Shown piece by piece: positions 1-7,804 of a stretch of 64,000 nucleotides of DNA. Within the stretch, counting starts at the first letter, position 1; every line of letters starts with the position of its first letter. Source of the DNA: JANMDU01 sp031375105 (GTDB taxonomy: Bacteria; Pseudomonadota; Gammaproteobacteria; Burkholderiales; Burkholderiaceae_C); assembly GCA_031375105.1 (NCBI GenBank), contig JANMHJ010000021.1:71885-135884 (forward strand), in the 5' to 3' direction. The notes below the pieces were generated by a model. It ran no database searches, had not been told where the DNA came from, and saw nothing but the letters and a program-made list of their open reading frames with translations. The position numbers and the translations under genes are program-made.

Positions 1-337
1 AACTGTTCCAGCGGCGGCTTTCCTCTTGGTTCATGTCGTTTTTGTAAGCCACAAGGTAGGCACGCTCAAAGAGCGAAATCAGCATGTCAAAGATCACCAG
101 CATGCGCTCGGTTTGCTCCTGCGTTGGGTTGGCAAGCGGCGCGTTGCTGCGTAACTGCAAATCAGGATGCGCCAGCACGATTTTCAAAAAATCATTGTAG
201 GCATCGGAGAGCAGTTGATAGCCCTCCTCTTCCTCATTGGCGCGTTCTTTGCGCTCTTGCAAGAAAAAAATGGCTATGGCAAGCGGTAAACCCAACACGG
301 TGACCACATAGCTGGCCAATTCCCAGAATTCACGCAT
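1..337 (-). CDS. Membrane-anchored hypothetical protein, N-terminal part (runs off the left edge)
   Basis: The reverse strand is open from an ATG at 337 to the window edge (112 full codons, no stop). A good AGGAG ribosome binding site lies about six bases before the ATG. Residues 8-26 form one hydrophobic segment (LASYVVTVLGLPLAIAIFFL), followed by an acidic, charged, helical-looking region (residues 29-110) rich in Glu, Leu and Arg. This suggests a small protein anchored by its N-terminus with a cytoplasmic helical domain. I do not recognise the family. The C-terminus is missing, so the total length is unknown. Confidence 0.7.
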   Translation of the reverse strand, partial: MREFWELASYVVTVLGLPLAIAIFFLQERKERANEEEEGYQLLSDAYNDFLKIVLAHPDLQLRSNAPLANPTQEQTERMLVIFDMLISLFERAYLVAYKNDMNQEESRRWNS

Positions 338-347
338 GATCACTCCT

Positions 348-412
348 TGCTATAAAAAGATGAGCATTACACGCACATTTCATAACGGGTAAAGCGCTAA
401 ATCGCTTAATTT
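348..412 (+). repeat. R60 dispersed repeat, copy 1
   Basis: It begins with the GCTATn(6-7)ATAGC-like small palindrome (GCTATAAAAAGATGAGC), continues with the ACGCACATTTCATAACGGGT core and ends ATCGCTTAAT. The TTA in its right end is the reverse-strand TAA stop of aceK, so the repeat provides that gene's stop codon. It lies between aceK and the truncated membrane gene. Confidence 0.85.
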
Positions 413-2265
413 TTGTGTGAAAAGCGCTTCTCGCGCTCATACGGGAAGACATCATGCACATGCCCGGCTTGGATGCGATCTTTGTGGCTTTGCCAGAAAG
501 TGGCCTCGAGCAAATCCGCATGATGCTGCATAAATACCGCGCGCACCGCATCGTTGCCTAGTAAGAAGGGGCCGAAGGTTTCAGGAAACACGTCGTTTTT
601 GGCCACCGAATACCACACCTCCCCGCTCATCTCTTCTTCTTCATTGCGCGGCGTGGGCACGCGGCGGAAATTGCAATCGGTGATGTACTCAATCTCGTCG
701 TAATCGTAGAACACGACTTTGCCATGGCGCGTGACACCAAAATTCTTCCAGAGCATGTCACCGGGGAAGATATTGGCACGCACCAGATCTTTGATCGCAT
801 TGCCGTATTCGATCACGACTTTTTCAATCTGCTGCATGGCGCGTGGATCATCTTTCAGATCAAAAGCTTCTTGCAAGTAAATATTGAGCGGGATCATGCG
901 CCGCTCAATATACAGATGCTTGATGATGACTTCTTCCTGCCCATCGCCATCGCGATCCGATATTTCGATCTGGCTGGCGGCGAATTTTTTGATCTCTTCG
1001 ATCAACTTTTCCTCGAAACGAATGCGCGGAAAGGCCACTTCGCTGTATTCCAGCGTATCGGCCATCCGGCCCACGCGATCATGCTGCTTCACCAGCAGAT
1101 ATTTGCCTTTGATCTGCTCACGCGTGGTGTCCTTAGGCGGCGGGTAGTAATCTTTGATGAGCTTGAATACATAAGGAAAGCTCGGCAGATCAAACACCAG
1201 CATCACCATGCCTTTGATGCCTGGCGCGATGCGGAATTGATCCGAACTGTGGCGCAGATGATAAAGAAAATCTCTGTAAAACAGCGTCTTGCCTTGCTTG
1301 GCCAAACCGAGCGCGTTATAAATTTCTGCGCGCGGCTTGCGCGGCATGAGGCTGCGCAAAAACTGTACATACGCGCTGGGGATTTCCATGTCCACCAAGA
1401 AATAAGCACGCGCGAAGCTAAAGAGCATCAGCAGATCATCTTCGCCAAACAGCGCTGCGTCGATGACAAGTTTGCCACCCAAGCTTGACTGCCTCCCTGA
1501 GATACCCTCGTCATCCCCCGCCGAGTTGGGATGCCCCTGCGACGACGCGGTGTGCAAAATCGGCAGTGCAAACGGCACTTCATTGAACCCATTGATGATT
1601 TTGCCAATGATGTAAGCGCCCTTGTTGCGAAAAAACAGATTGGAGAGCACCTGAATCTGAAAATTTGCTCGAATCCGCGCTTCCTTGAGTTTAACGTTAA
1701 AGGCTTTGAGTACAAAGCCAGCATCGCGCTGTAAATCCTCAAACGGCGTGAGCAGACGAAAATTCTCAATCGCACGAACGATGTTCTCGCCTAAGGTTTG
1801 TGGCGTCGGGTAATAGGCCTGATAGGTTGGCTGAGCTGCGGGTTCGTCGTTTTCAATATATTCGGTGCTCACAGCAGGACGCACGAAAATGAAGTCGTTT
1901 TGGAAATACGTGCGGTGCAGGATTTTCGTCGTCACAGAGTTGAAAAACGTCTCTGCCAGCTCGGGCTGATGATGGTTGATCAACAAACCGATGTAGTGCA
2001 GCTTGATCTGCTGCCAAATCTCCATCGGCTGATCGCCCGCTTTGAACTCTTTCTCCAGCCTTGCGACAGCTTCCTTGACCCTCAGATCGTAAAACTCAAT
2101 CCGCTCTCGCTGCGCCCGCTGCTGGCCATGCCAATCTTGTGTTTCAAAACGATGCTTGGCGCGCTGGCTTTCTGCTCTGAACAGCTGATAGTGCCGATTA
2201 AAGCCATCGAGCATCGCGCGGGCGATATCGAATGCTATTGAAGAGTCTAGGCGCTGGGGGAACAT
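406..2265 (-). CDS. aceK: Isocitrate dehydrogenase kinase/phosphatase AceK
   Basis: AceK is a bifunctional cytoplasmic enzyme that phosphorylates and dephosphorylates NADP isocitrate dehydrogenase, switching carbon between the TCA cycle and the glyoxylate shunt. The 619-residue product has the characteristic N-terminus (FDIARAMLDGFNRHYQLFRAES), the middle segment FSFARAYFLVDME, and the C-terminal kinase part with KVVFYDYDEIEYITDCNFR and RRVPTPR. Its target icd lies in the same window (20464-21717). It is longer than the roughly 580-600 residues I expect. About 25 residues (236-261, coded by 1480-1557) sit between LPILH and KLVIDAALFGEDDLLMLFSF, where relatives have a short link. That insert looks like a repeat-derived peptide. 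The stop codon lies in a dispersed repeat. The start at 2265 matches the usual MFPQRLDS beginning. Confidence 0.95.
   Translation of the reverse strand: MFPQRLDSSIAFDIARAMLDGFNRHYQLFRAESQRAKHRFETQDWHGQQRAQRERIEFYDLRVKEAVARLEKEFKAGDQPMEIWQQIKLHYIGLLINHHQPELAETFFNSVTTKILHRTYFQNDFIFVRPAVSTEYIENDEPAAQPTYQAYYPTPQTLGENIVRAIENFRLLTPFEDLQRDAGFVLKAFNVKLKEARIRANFQIQVLSNLFFRNKGAYIIGKIINGFNEVPFALPILHTASSQGHPNSAGDDEGISGRQSSLGGKLVIDAALFGEDDLLMLFSFARAYFLVDMEIPSAYVQFLRSLMPRKPRAEIYNALGLAKQGKTLFYRDFLYHLRHSSDQFRIAPGIKGMVMLVFDLPSFPYVFKLIKDYYPPPKDTTREQIKGKYLLVKQHDRVGRMADTLEYSEVAFPRIRFEEKLIEEIKKFAASQIEISDRDGDGQEEVIIKHLYIERRMIPLNIYLQEAFDLKDDPRAMQQIEKVVIEYGNAIKDLVRANIFPGDMLWKNFGVTRHGKVVFYDYDEIEYITDCNFRRVPTPRNEEEEMSGEVWYSVAKNDVFPETFGPFLLGNDAVRAVFMQHHADLLEATFWQSHKDRIQAGHVHDVFPYEREKRFSHKN
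1480..1557 (+). repeat. In-frame repeat-like insert within aceK
   Basis: The stretch contains TACCCTCGTCATCCCCCGCC and a partly complementary half GAGTTGGGATGCCCCTGCGA, a layout typical of short CGTCATCCCCGCG...-type dispersed palindromes. It interrupts conserved AceK sequence with a low-complexity peptide (SSQGHPNSAGDDEGISGRQS) and keeps the frame. The repeat identity is recalled from general experience and not verified. Confidence 0.5.
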
Positions 2266-2291
2266 GTCTCCATCCTAACTGCTTTGCGCTC

Positions 2292-2421
2292 TGGTCTGAG
2301 CTCGCCGACTGCGCTTGGGGCATCCCACTGCGCGAATGTCCTCCGGCTGGCGCTGCGCGCGTGCCTCCCCCTCTACTTCGCTCCGCGAGATACCCCAACC
2401 GCAGCCGGCGAGCTCAGACCA
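2292..2421. repeat. Long imperfect inverted repeat between aceK and the carbonic anhydrase gene
   Basis: The left arm 2292-2324 (starting TGGTCTGAGCTCGCC) and the right arm 2389-2421 (ending GGCGAGCTCAGACCA) pair at about 30 of 33 positions, with a 64-base GC-rich loop. It lies just upstream of the aceK start and next to an R60 copy. It could form a large hairpin in RNA from either strand. It could act as a terminator, as a structured leader of aceK, or be a non-autonomous mobile element. Confidence 0.7.
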
Positions 2422-2432
2422 TTGTGCAGAGA

Positions 2433-2495
2433 CGCTACAAAATAAATAGCACTCCGCGCAGTATCATTGCCGGCTACCCGCCTCTTTTGCTTCAA
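2433..2495 (+). repeat. R60 dispersed repeat, copy 2
   Basis: It contains GCTACAAAATAAATAGC, the core ACTCCGCGCAG and CCGGCTACCCG. Its right half overlaps the 3' end of the carbonic anhydrase gene on the other strand and codes for that protein's last residues (about EAKEAGSRQ) and stop. Confidence 0.75.
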
Positions 2496-3129
2496 AAACA
2501 GCATCTACAGCCGCCTTGTAAGCCGGCAGCACTTCCTCAGCCGCGCTCAAGCTCATCAGCAGATCGTGCAACACGCCATCGTGCACACCATAAATCCAGC
2601 CGTGCACCGTCACCACTTGGCCACGCGCCCAAGCATCTTGCAGCACCGTGCTCTGCGCCACATTGAGCACCTGATGAATCACGTTGATCTCGCACAGCAC
2701 ATTCAGCCGCTGCTCTTTCGGTAAAGCAAACAACCGCACTGCATGCACATCGCGCACATCTTGAATATGCCGCAGCCAATTGTCTGCCAAGCCAATGCGC
2801 ACATTGCCCAAAGCCGCCTGCACACCGCCGCAGCCGTAATGCCCACACACAATCACATGCTCGACTTTGAGCATGTCCACCGCGTATTGCACGGTAGACA
2901 GCGCATTCAAATCCGAATGCACCACCACATTGGCCACATTGCGATGCACAAACACCTCGCCGGGCTCCAAGCCCGTGATCTGATTGGCGGGCACGCGGCT
3001 GTCAGAGCAACCGACCCACATGTAGCGCGGATTTTGCTGTTGGCTCAAACCCGTAAAAAAGCCCGGCTTGTCCCGCTCCATTGAAGCGGCCCATTGTTTG
3101 TTGTGATTTAAGAGATGGCGTAAAGGCAT
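2464..3129 (-). CDS. can: Beta-class carbonic anhydrase
   Basis: It interconverts CO2 and bicarbonate in the cytoplasm and supplies bicarbonate for carboxylases. The 221-residue product has the beta-class zinc site: Cys-Ser-Asp-Ser-Arg (CSDSRVP, near residue 41) and HYGCGGVQAA (near residue 100), which give the two Cys and one His ligands plus the Asp/Arg pair. The start MPLRHLLNHNKQWAA is typical for this group. The last nine or so residues and the stop come from a dispersed repeat copy, so the native C-terminus has probably been replaced. It stands alone, with ten bases to the next reverse-strand gene. Confidence 0.92.
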   Translation of the reverse strand: MPLRHLLNHNKQWAASMERDKPGFFTGLSQQQNPRYMWVGCSDSRVPANQITGLEPGEVFVHRNVANVVVHSDLNALSTVQYAVDMLKVEHVIVCGHYGCGGVQAALGNVRIGLADNWLRHIQDVRDVHAVRLFALPKEQRLNVLCEINVIHQVLNVAQSTVLQDAWARGQVVTVHGWIYGVHDGVLHDLLMSLSAAEEVLPAYKAAVDAVFEAKEAGSRQ

Positions 3130-3138
3130 GCAATGATT

Positions 3139-3675
3139 CTAGTGATTTCGGTAACGCGCCCACAAAACCACGTCAATCGCCTTGCCCCACTTCATCACAC
3201 CCTGGCGCAGCAAGCCTTCGCGTACGAAGCCATTTTTCTCGCAGATACGTTGCGAGGCAAAATTAGCGGCATGAATCGGCGCGAAGACGCGAGTGATCTC
3301 TGGTGTTTCAAATGCCTTGTCTTTCAGAATCGACACCATGGCGCTGCCTACTCCCTTGCCCCAATGTGATTCAGCGAGCCAGTAGCCGATTTCAACATTG
3401 CAGCGAGCAAATCCCTGTTGAGGATGAATGCCTGCGCTTCCAATGGCTCGATCTTGGAACGTGATCGCCCAATTGATACCACCAAAAGCTTCAGCACCGC
3501 CGTTAACCCAATCCTGCGCCATTGACATGGTGTAGCCATCTCGCGGATACCAATCGGCCATGTGCCGGCCCACATTTGGATTGCCCAAAACTTCATGCAA
3601 ATCTTGGGCATCACTGGTTCGCCATGCGCGTATGGCGTAGCCTGCAATTGGCAAAGTGATGACAGTCACGCTCAT
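3139..3675 (-). CDS. GNAT-family N-acetyltransferase
   Basis: This 178-residue protein is of the RimJ/RimL type, which transfers acetyl from acetyl-CoA to an amine. Visible features are the start MSVTVITLPIAGYAIRAWRTSDAQDLHEVL, an acetyl-CoA-binding segment IGYWLAESHWGKGVGSAMV (motif A, G-x-G-x-G/A type) and NFASQRICEKNGFVREGLLR (motif B). The ATG at 3675 overlaps the stop of the upstream acyl-CoA dehydrogenase by four bases (ATGA), so the two are translationally coupled. A much longer open frame upstream is ignored because it would overlap conserved ivd sequence. The substrate cannot be told from sequence. Confidence 0.85.
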   Translation of the reverse strand: MSVTVITLPIAGYAIRAWRTSDAQDLHEVLGNPNVGRHMADWYPRDGYTMSMAQDWVNGGAEAFGGINWAITFQDRAIGSAGIHPQQGFARCNVEIGYWLAESHWGKGVGSAMVSILKDKAFETPEITRVFAPIHAANFASQRICEKNGFVREGLLRQGVMKWGKAIDVVLWARYRNH

Positions 3676-4850
3676 GCCGTCTCCGCAAACAGCTCCCGCC
3701 CAATCAGCATCCTGCGAATCTCGCTCGTGCCGGCGCCGATTTCGTAGAGTTTGGCATCGCGCCACAGGCGACCTAGGGGGTATTCGTTGATATAGCCGTT
3801 GCCGCCGAAAATTTGGATACCGTCGCCGGCCATTTTGGTGGCGTTTTCTGCGCACCAGAGGATGACGCTGGCGCAATCTTTGCGCACCTGGCGCACGTGT
3901 TCGCTGCCCAGCATGTCAAGGTTTTTGCCGATCTGATAGCAGAAGGCACGGCCTGCCTGCAAGATGGTGTACATATCGGCCACCTTGCCTTGGATGAGCT
4001 GAAATTCACCGATGCTCTGGCCGAATTGTTTGCGGTCATGGATGTAGGGAATCACGTTGTCCATCACCGCTTGCATGATGCCAATCGGCCCCGCAGCGAG
4101 CACGGCGCGCTCGTAATCTAGGCCGCTCATGAGCACCTTCGCGCCGTTGTTCAAGCCGCCAATGATGTTTTGCGCGGGCACTTCCACGTTTTGAAACACC
4201 ATCTCGCCGGTGTGCGAGCCGCGCATGCCGAGCTTGTCGAGCTTTTGTGCCGTGGAAAAACCTTTCATGCCTTTTTCGACAATGAAGGCTGTCACGCCGC
4301 GAGCGCCCATCTCGGGCTCAGTTTTCGCGTACACCACCATCGTGTCAGCGTCTGGCCCATTGGTGATCCACATTTTGTTGCCGTTGAGCAGGTAGTAGCC
4401 TCCCTTGTCTTCTGCTTTGAGCTTCATCGAGATCACATCCGAGCCCGCGCCCGGCTCGCTCATGGCGAGCGCGCCAACGTGTTCACCAGAGATCAGCTTA
4501 GGCAAGTATTTGCTGCGCTGCTCGGCTGTGCCGTTGCGGCGGATTTGGTTGACGCAGAGGTTGGAATGCGCACCGTAGGAGAGACCAATCGAGGCTGATG
4601 CACGCGAGATTTCTTCCATCGCGATCATGTGGGCGAGATAGCCCATGCCTGCGCCGCCGTATTCTTCTTCTACCGTGATGCCGAGCACACCGATCTCACC
4701 CATCTTGCGCCACAGGTGCATCGGGAATTGGTCGTTTTTATCGGTATCGTGCGCGAGTGGTGCGATCTCAGTTTGTGCGAAATCGCGTACGGCATCGCGC
4801 AATGCATCGATATCTTCGCCGAGTTGGAAGTTGAGGCCGGGTAAGTTCAT
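3672..4850 (-). CDS. ivd: Isovaleryl-CoA dehydrogenase
   Basis: This FAD enzyme oxidises isovaleryl-CoA to 3-methylcrotonyl-CoA in leucine breakdown. The 392-residue product has the acyl-CoA dehydrogenase blocks (AMSEPGAGSDVISMKLKAE, WITNGPDADTMVVYAKT, FQLIQGKVADMYT, IFGGNGYINEYPLGRLWRDA) and ends IGRELF. The catalytic glutamate sits in SGLDYERAVLAAGP, the position that marks isovaleryl-CoA dehydrogenases rather than short-chain enzymes. The start at 4850 is preferred because an AGGA site precedes it and the length then fits the family. Downstream of a thioesterase and a MerR gene, it forms a likely leucine-degradation operon under LiuR-type control; the methylcrotonyl-CoA carboxylase genes are not in this window. 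Confidence 0.93.
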   Translation of the reverse strand: MNLPGLNFQLGEDIDALRDAVRDFAQTEIAPLAHDTDKNDQFPMHLWRKMGEIGVLGITVEEEYGGAGMGYLAHMIAMEEISRASASIGLSYGAHSNLCVNQIRRNGTAEQRSKYLPKLISGEHVGALAMSEPGAGSDVISMKLKAEDKGGYYLLNGNKMWITNGPDADTMVVYAKTEPEMGARGVTAFIVEKGMKGFSTAQKLDKLGMRGSHTGEMVFQNVEVPAQNIIGGLNNGAKVLMSGLDYERAVLAAGPIGIMQAVMDNVIPYIHDRKQFGQSIGEFQLIQGKVADMYTILQAGRAFCYQIGKNLDMLGSEHVRQVRKDCASVILWCAENATKMAGDGIQIFGGNGYINEYPLGRLWRDAKLYEIGAGTSEIRRMLIGRELFAETA

Positions 4851-4871
4851 AACGTGTCCTGTTCGTTTCAA

Positions 4872-5294
4872 TCAATAGTATTTTGCGACGTAAATCATCG
4901 TCGCTTGCATGTACCCGCAGCTTTTGCGCACACCATCTTTCACATCAAAAATTTCAGCTTGGCACACAGCCAATGTGCGCCCTGCGCGTTTAACTTCGCC
5001 CACGCAATGTACGCGCTCACCGACAGCCGCCGCAGCGAAATTGATTTTGTATTCCACCGAAGTCACTTCCATGCCTTCAGGCGCCACAGTCAAAGCGGCA
5101 TAGCCGCAAGAAATATCAGCCAGCGCACCCAGTGCGCCGCCATGAAACGCGCCTTGCTGCTGTGTGACCCTGCCGCTCATGGGCAACGCAAATTCCACGC
5201 GGCCTTTCTCAACGCTCACCAGTTCGCAGCCCAAGGCTTGCATCATGCCTTGGCGCTTGAAGCTCTCTTCAATGCGTTGGTATAAAGCGATCAT
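4872..5294 (-). CDS. PaaI-type hotdog-fold thioesterase
   Basis: The 140-residue protein hydrolyses acyl-CoA thioesters. It carries the hotdog segment GAFHGGALGALADISCGYAALTV with the HGG motif, followed by VTSVEYKINFAAAAVGE and VCQAEIFDVKDG. Its start overlaps the stop of the upstream MerR gene by four bases (ATGA) and its stop is 21 bases before ivd, so it belongs to the same operon. It could recycle CoA from stalled intermediates of leucine breakdown. The exact acyl substrate is unknown. Confidence 0.88.
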   Translation of the reverse strand: MIALYQRIEESFKRQGMMQALGCELVSVEKGRVEFALPMSGRVTQQQGAFHGGALGALADISCGYAALTVAPEGMEVTSVEYKINFAAAAVGERVHCVGEVKRAGRTLAVCQAEIFDVKDGVRKSCGYMQATMIYVAKYY

Positions 5295-5689
5295 TTCGTC
5301 TTCTCGCTCTTAGCCAGCAGCGCTTTGGCTTCGCGCTCATGCGCCTTGATTTCTTCGAGCTGCACTTGCAGCTCCGCCAGTTGGCCTTCCATCTCTGTAC
5401 GATGCGCACCGAGAACAGCGAGAAATTTTTTAAGCTGCGATCCGGTATCGCGTGGGCTTTCATACATGTCGATGATGTCTTTTGCCTCGGTGAGCGAAAA
5501 ACCCAAGCGCTTGGCGCGCAGTGTGAGCTTGAGCCGTGTTCGATCCTTCGCGCTATACAATCGTGATCGCCCCCCCGCGCCTGTGCGCTCAGGCATGAGC
5601 AGCCCCAAGTCTTCGTAGAAGCGGATCGCGCGTGTGGTCAAATCAAATTCGCGCGCCAGATCGCTGATCGAGTAGGTGTGTGTTGCCAT
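5291..5689 (-). CDS. liuR: MerR-family regulator, LiuR-like
   Basis: The 132-residue protein has an N-terminal MerR winged helix (YSISDLAREFDLTTRAIRFYEDLGLLMPERT) and a C-terminal coiled coil, with no metal-binding cysteine cluster. MerR proteins of this type next to isovaleryl-CoA dehydrogenase are known as LiuR, regulators of leucine/isovalerate degradation. It is first in the operon MerR-thioesterase-ivd-GNAT and is divergent from a metallo-hydrolase gene across a 102-bp gap holding a MerR-style palindrome at 5734-5755. The LiuR name is inferred from context. Confidence 0.85.
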   Translation of the reverse strand: MATHTYSISDLAREFDLTTRAIRFYEDLGLLMPERTGAGGRSRLYSAKDRTRLKLTLRAKRLGFSLTEAKDIIDMYESPRDTGSQLKKFLAVLGAHRTEMEGQLAELQVQLEEIKAHEREAKALLAKSEKTK

Positions 5690-5733
5690 TGGGACAGATG
5701 CTGATGCGGTTATTCGATTACATTTAAATATCA

Positions 5734-5755
5734 GTTGACGTTTACGTTAACGTCA
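5734..5755. promoter_or_regulatory. Probable LiuR operator
   Basis: A 22-bp inverted repeat, TTGACGTT - six bases - AACGTCAA, lies 44 bases upstream of the regulator's start codon and 36 bases upstream of the divergent hydrolase gene. Its centre TTTACGTTAACG resembles the LiuR-type palindrome I recall (TTTACG..CGTAAA style). Its position lets one site serve both directions. Confidence 0.7.
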
Positions 5756-5791
5756 ATCACAGCATCGAATATACATCGAAATTTATCCGCC

Positions 5792-6898
5792 ATGAATCTT
5801 CAGGAACAAGCGCTCACCTACCCGCTAGACACTACAGCTGGCGAGACGCTGCCCGAGTCCGGCAGCACTTTCCCAATAGCGCCCGGCGTGAAATGGATTC
5901 GCATGGCGCTACCCTTCGCGCTGAACCACATCAACCTTTGGCTGCTGCGCGACAAGCTCGAAGGCCGCGAAGGTTGGACAGTGGTGGATTGCTGCATTGA
6001 TCGTCCCGAGAGCCGCGCGCAATGGGAAGGTATTTTTGCCAGCGAACTGGAAGGCCTGCCGATCCTGCGCGTGATCGTCACCCACATGCATCCGGATCAC
6101 ATCGGCCTCGCCCATTTTCTCTGCCAAAAATGGAGCAACGAAAACTGGACATGCCACCTTTGGATCAGCGCCACCGATTTCAACGCCGCCCGCATGGCCT
6201 GCCAAGTCACCCCTGCGTTGTCCTCGGGGCATGGCGGCGAGGCAGCCGCAGCCTTCGTGGCTTCGCATGGCATGAGCAACCCCGATTATTTAAAACAAAT
6301 CCGTGAGCGCACCGGCTACTACGCGCAGATGGTGCCCAGCGTGCCCACGAGCTACGTGCGCCTCATGGATGGCATGCAAGTCAAAATCGGCGGCAACGAT
6401 TGGCAATGCATCTCCGGCTACGGCCACGCCCCCGAACACATCGCCCTCTCCTGCCCCGCGCTCAAGCTCTTGATCAGCGGCGACATGATCCTGCCGCGCA
6501 TCTCCACCAATGTGAGTGTGTATGACCTAGAGCCCGAAGCCAACTCGCTCACGCTCTTCCTAGATTCCATCAACCGTTACGCGCCCCTCGCACCAGACAC
6601 GCTGACCCTCCCCAGCCACGGCAAGCCCTTCATCGGCCTGCATGAGCGCATCAAGCAACTGCATGAGCACCATGCTGATCGCCTGCAAGAGGTGATCGAA
6701 GCCTGCAGACTAGCGCCGCAAACCGCGCACGATATCGTCGCGATCATGTTCAAGCGCGCGCTCGATCTGCATCAGCTCACCTTCGCGCAAGGCGAAGCGC
6801 TCGCGCATTTGCACAAGCTTTGGTTTGATGGCGTATTGGTGCGGCGCAAGGAGAATGGTGTTTACCGCTTCAGCACGGTGAGCAAGATCAGCACATAG
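5792..6898 (+). CDS. MBL-fold metallo-hydrolase (LiuR-linked)
   Basis: The 368-residue protein has the metallo-beta-lactamase zinc motif THMHPDHIG (HxHxDH), a second His block YGHAPEHIALSCP, LLISGDMILPRIS and LPSHGKPFIGLHERI, then a C-terminal helical/winged domain. This is the glyoxalase-II-like MBL group with a trailing helical domain. The start at 5792 (MNLQEQALTYPLD) is used because the upstream in-frame region overlaps the operator. Divergent placement from the LiuR-like gene suggests coregulation with leucine catabolism, perhaps as a thioester hydrolase. The substrate is not known. Confidence 0.85.
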   Translation: MNLQEQALTYPLDTTAGETLPESGSTFPIAPGVKWIRMALPFALNHINLWLLRDKLEGREGWTVVDCCIDRPESRAQWEGIFASELEGLPILRVIVTHMHPDHIGLAHFLCQKWSNENWTCHLWISATDFNAARMACQVTPALSSGHGGEAAAAFVASHGMSNPDYLKQIRERTGYYAQMVPSVPTSYVRLMDGMQVKIGGNDWQCISGYGHAPEHIALSCPALKLLISGDMILPRISTNVSVYDLEPEANSLTLFLDSINRYAPLAPDTLTLPSHGKPFIGLHERIKQLHEHHADRLQEVIEACRLAPQTAHDIVAIMFKRALDLHQLTFAQGEALAHLHKLWFDGVLVRRKENGVYRFSTVSKIST

Positions 6899-6900
6899 TC

Positions 6901-6964
6901 TGCTATCATTAGATGAGCACTCCGCGCACAATCTATAACGGCTAACCCCCGATTTCTCTTAATA
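6901..6964 (+). repeat. R60 dispersed repeat, copy 3
   Basis: It contains GCTATCATTAGATGAGC, ACTCCGCGCACA, CTATAACGGCTAAC and CCGATTTCTCTTAA. It fills the whole gap between the MBL-fold gene and the acyltransferase gene; the next ATG follows one base after it. Confidence 0.88.
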
Positions 6965-6965
6965 A

Positions 6966-7700
6966 ATGCGTCCTATAAAGGCAATATTTACCTTCTTAAA
7001 AGGCGTCCTGCATCTGCTGCACGGCATGTGGACGATCACCATGCGCTTTCCCAAAGCCAATGGTGAAAAGCAAAGCCAGCTGATCGCCGAATGGGCGCGC
7101 GGCATGTTGCGTTTGCTCAATGTCACGGTGCGCGTGCAAGGTCAGCCTGTGCAAAAAGGCCCGATGCTGGTGGTGATCAACCATGTCTCGTGGCTTGATA
7201 TTTTGGTGATGCTCGCCGCCCAGCCGGTGAGCTTCGTGTCTAAATCAGAAGTAAAGCATTGGCCGATCATCGGCTGGCTCGCCACCAATGTGGGCACGCT
7301 CTACATCGAGCGCACCAAAGCCCGCGATGCCCTGCGCGTCGTCCATCAAATCGCCGAGGCCTTGCGTGAAGGCCAACTCATCGCCGTGTTCCCCGAAGGC
7401 ACGACGAGCGATGGCAAACAAGTGCTTCCCTTCCACGCGAATCTCCTGCAAGCCGCAGTATCAGCAGCCAGCCCCGTGCAACCCGTGGCATTGCGCTTTT
7501 TGGAAGCCTCCGGCGAGCTGAGCATTAGCCCGGTCTATATCGGCGACGACACCCTCCTGTCCTCCATCTGGCGCATGCTCCATGCCGCACCCGTCACAGC
7601 GCAGCTTGATTTCTTAGACCCCATCCAAAGCAGCGGCGTGCCACGGCGCGAATTGGCTGAGCAGTTGGAGCGGTTGATTTCTTCTCGTTTGAATGGCTGA
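6966..7700 (+). CDS. plsC: 1-acyl-sn-glycerol-3-phosphate acyltransferase (PlsC-like)
   Basis: The 244-residue membrane-associated protein has the four acyltransferase motifs: NHVSWLDILV (HX4D), GTLYIERTKARDALR, FPEGTTSDGK and a VQPVALRF block. It would transfer an acyl group to lysophosphatidic acid in phospholipid synthesis, or act on a related lipid. An N-terminal hydrophobic stretch is likely peripheral or transmembrane. It starts immediately after a dispersed repeat, so that repeat lies in its translation-initiation region and no clear Shine-Dalgarno is visible. Another repeat copy follows its stop at once. Confidence 0.88.
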   Translation: MRPIKAIFTFLKGVLHLLHGMWTITMRFPKANGEKQSQLIAEWARGMLRLLNVTVRVQGQPVQKGPMLVVINHVSWLDILVMLAAQPVSFVSKSEVKHWPIIGWLATNVGTLYIERTKARDALRVVHQIAEALREGQLIAVFPEGTTSDGKQVLPFHANLLQAAVSAASPVQPVALRFLEASGELSISPVYIGDDTLLSSIWRMLHAAPVTAQLDFLDPIQSSGVPRRELAEQLERLISSRLNG

Positions 7701-7701
7701 G

Positions 7702-7767
7702 TTACTATTTATTTGATAGCAATCTGCGCAGGTTTTATAACGGGTAGTGGCCGATTCGGCTTAACAA
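7702..7767 (+). repeat. R60 dispersed repeat, copy 4
   Basis: It contains TTACTATTTATTTGATAGC, AATCTGCGCAGG, TTATAACGGGTAGTGGCC and GATTCGGCTTAA. It directly follows the acyltransferase stop codon. Confidence 0.9.
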
Positions 7768-7804
7768 TCTACTGATTGGCGAGCTGCGTATTTCGCACCA
7801 CCTG

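Noticed and set aside
3139..3876. GNAT gene starting at the longest frame (3876)
   Set aside because: The extra 67 residues are Arg-rich, overlap conserved ivd sequence and lack family similarity; ATG 3675 overlaps the ivd stop as an ATGA junction.
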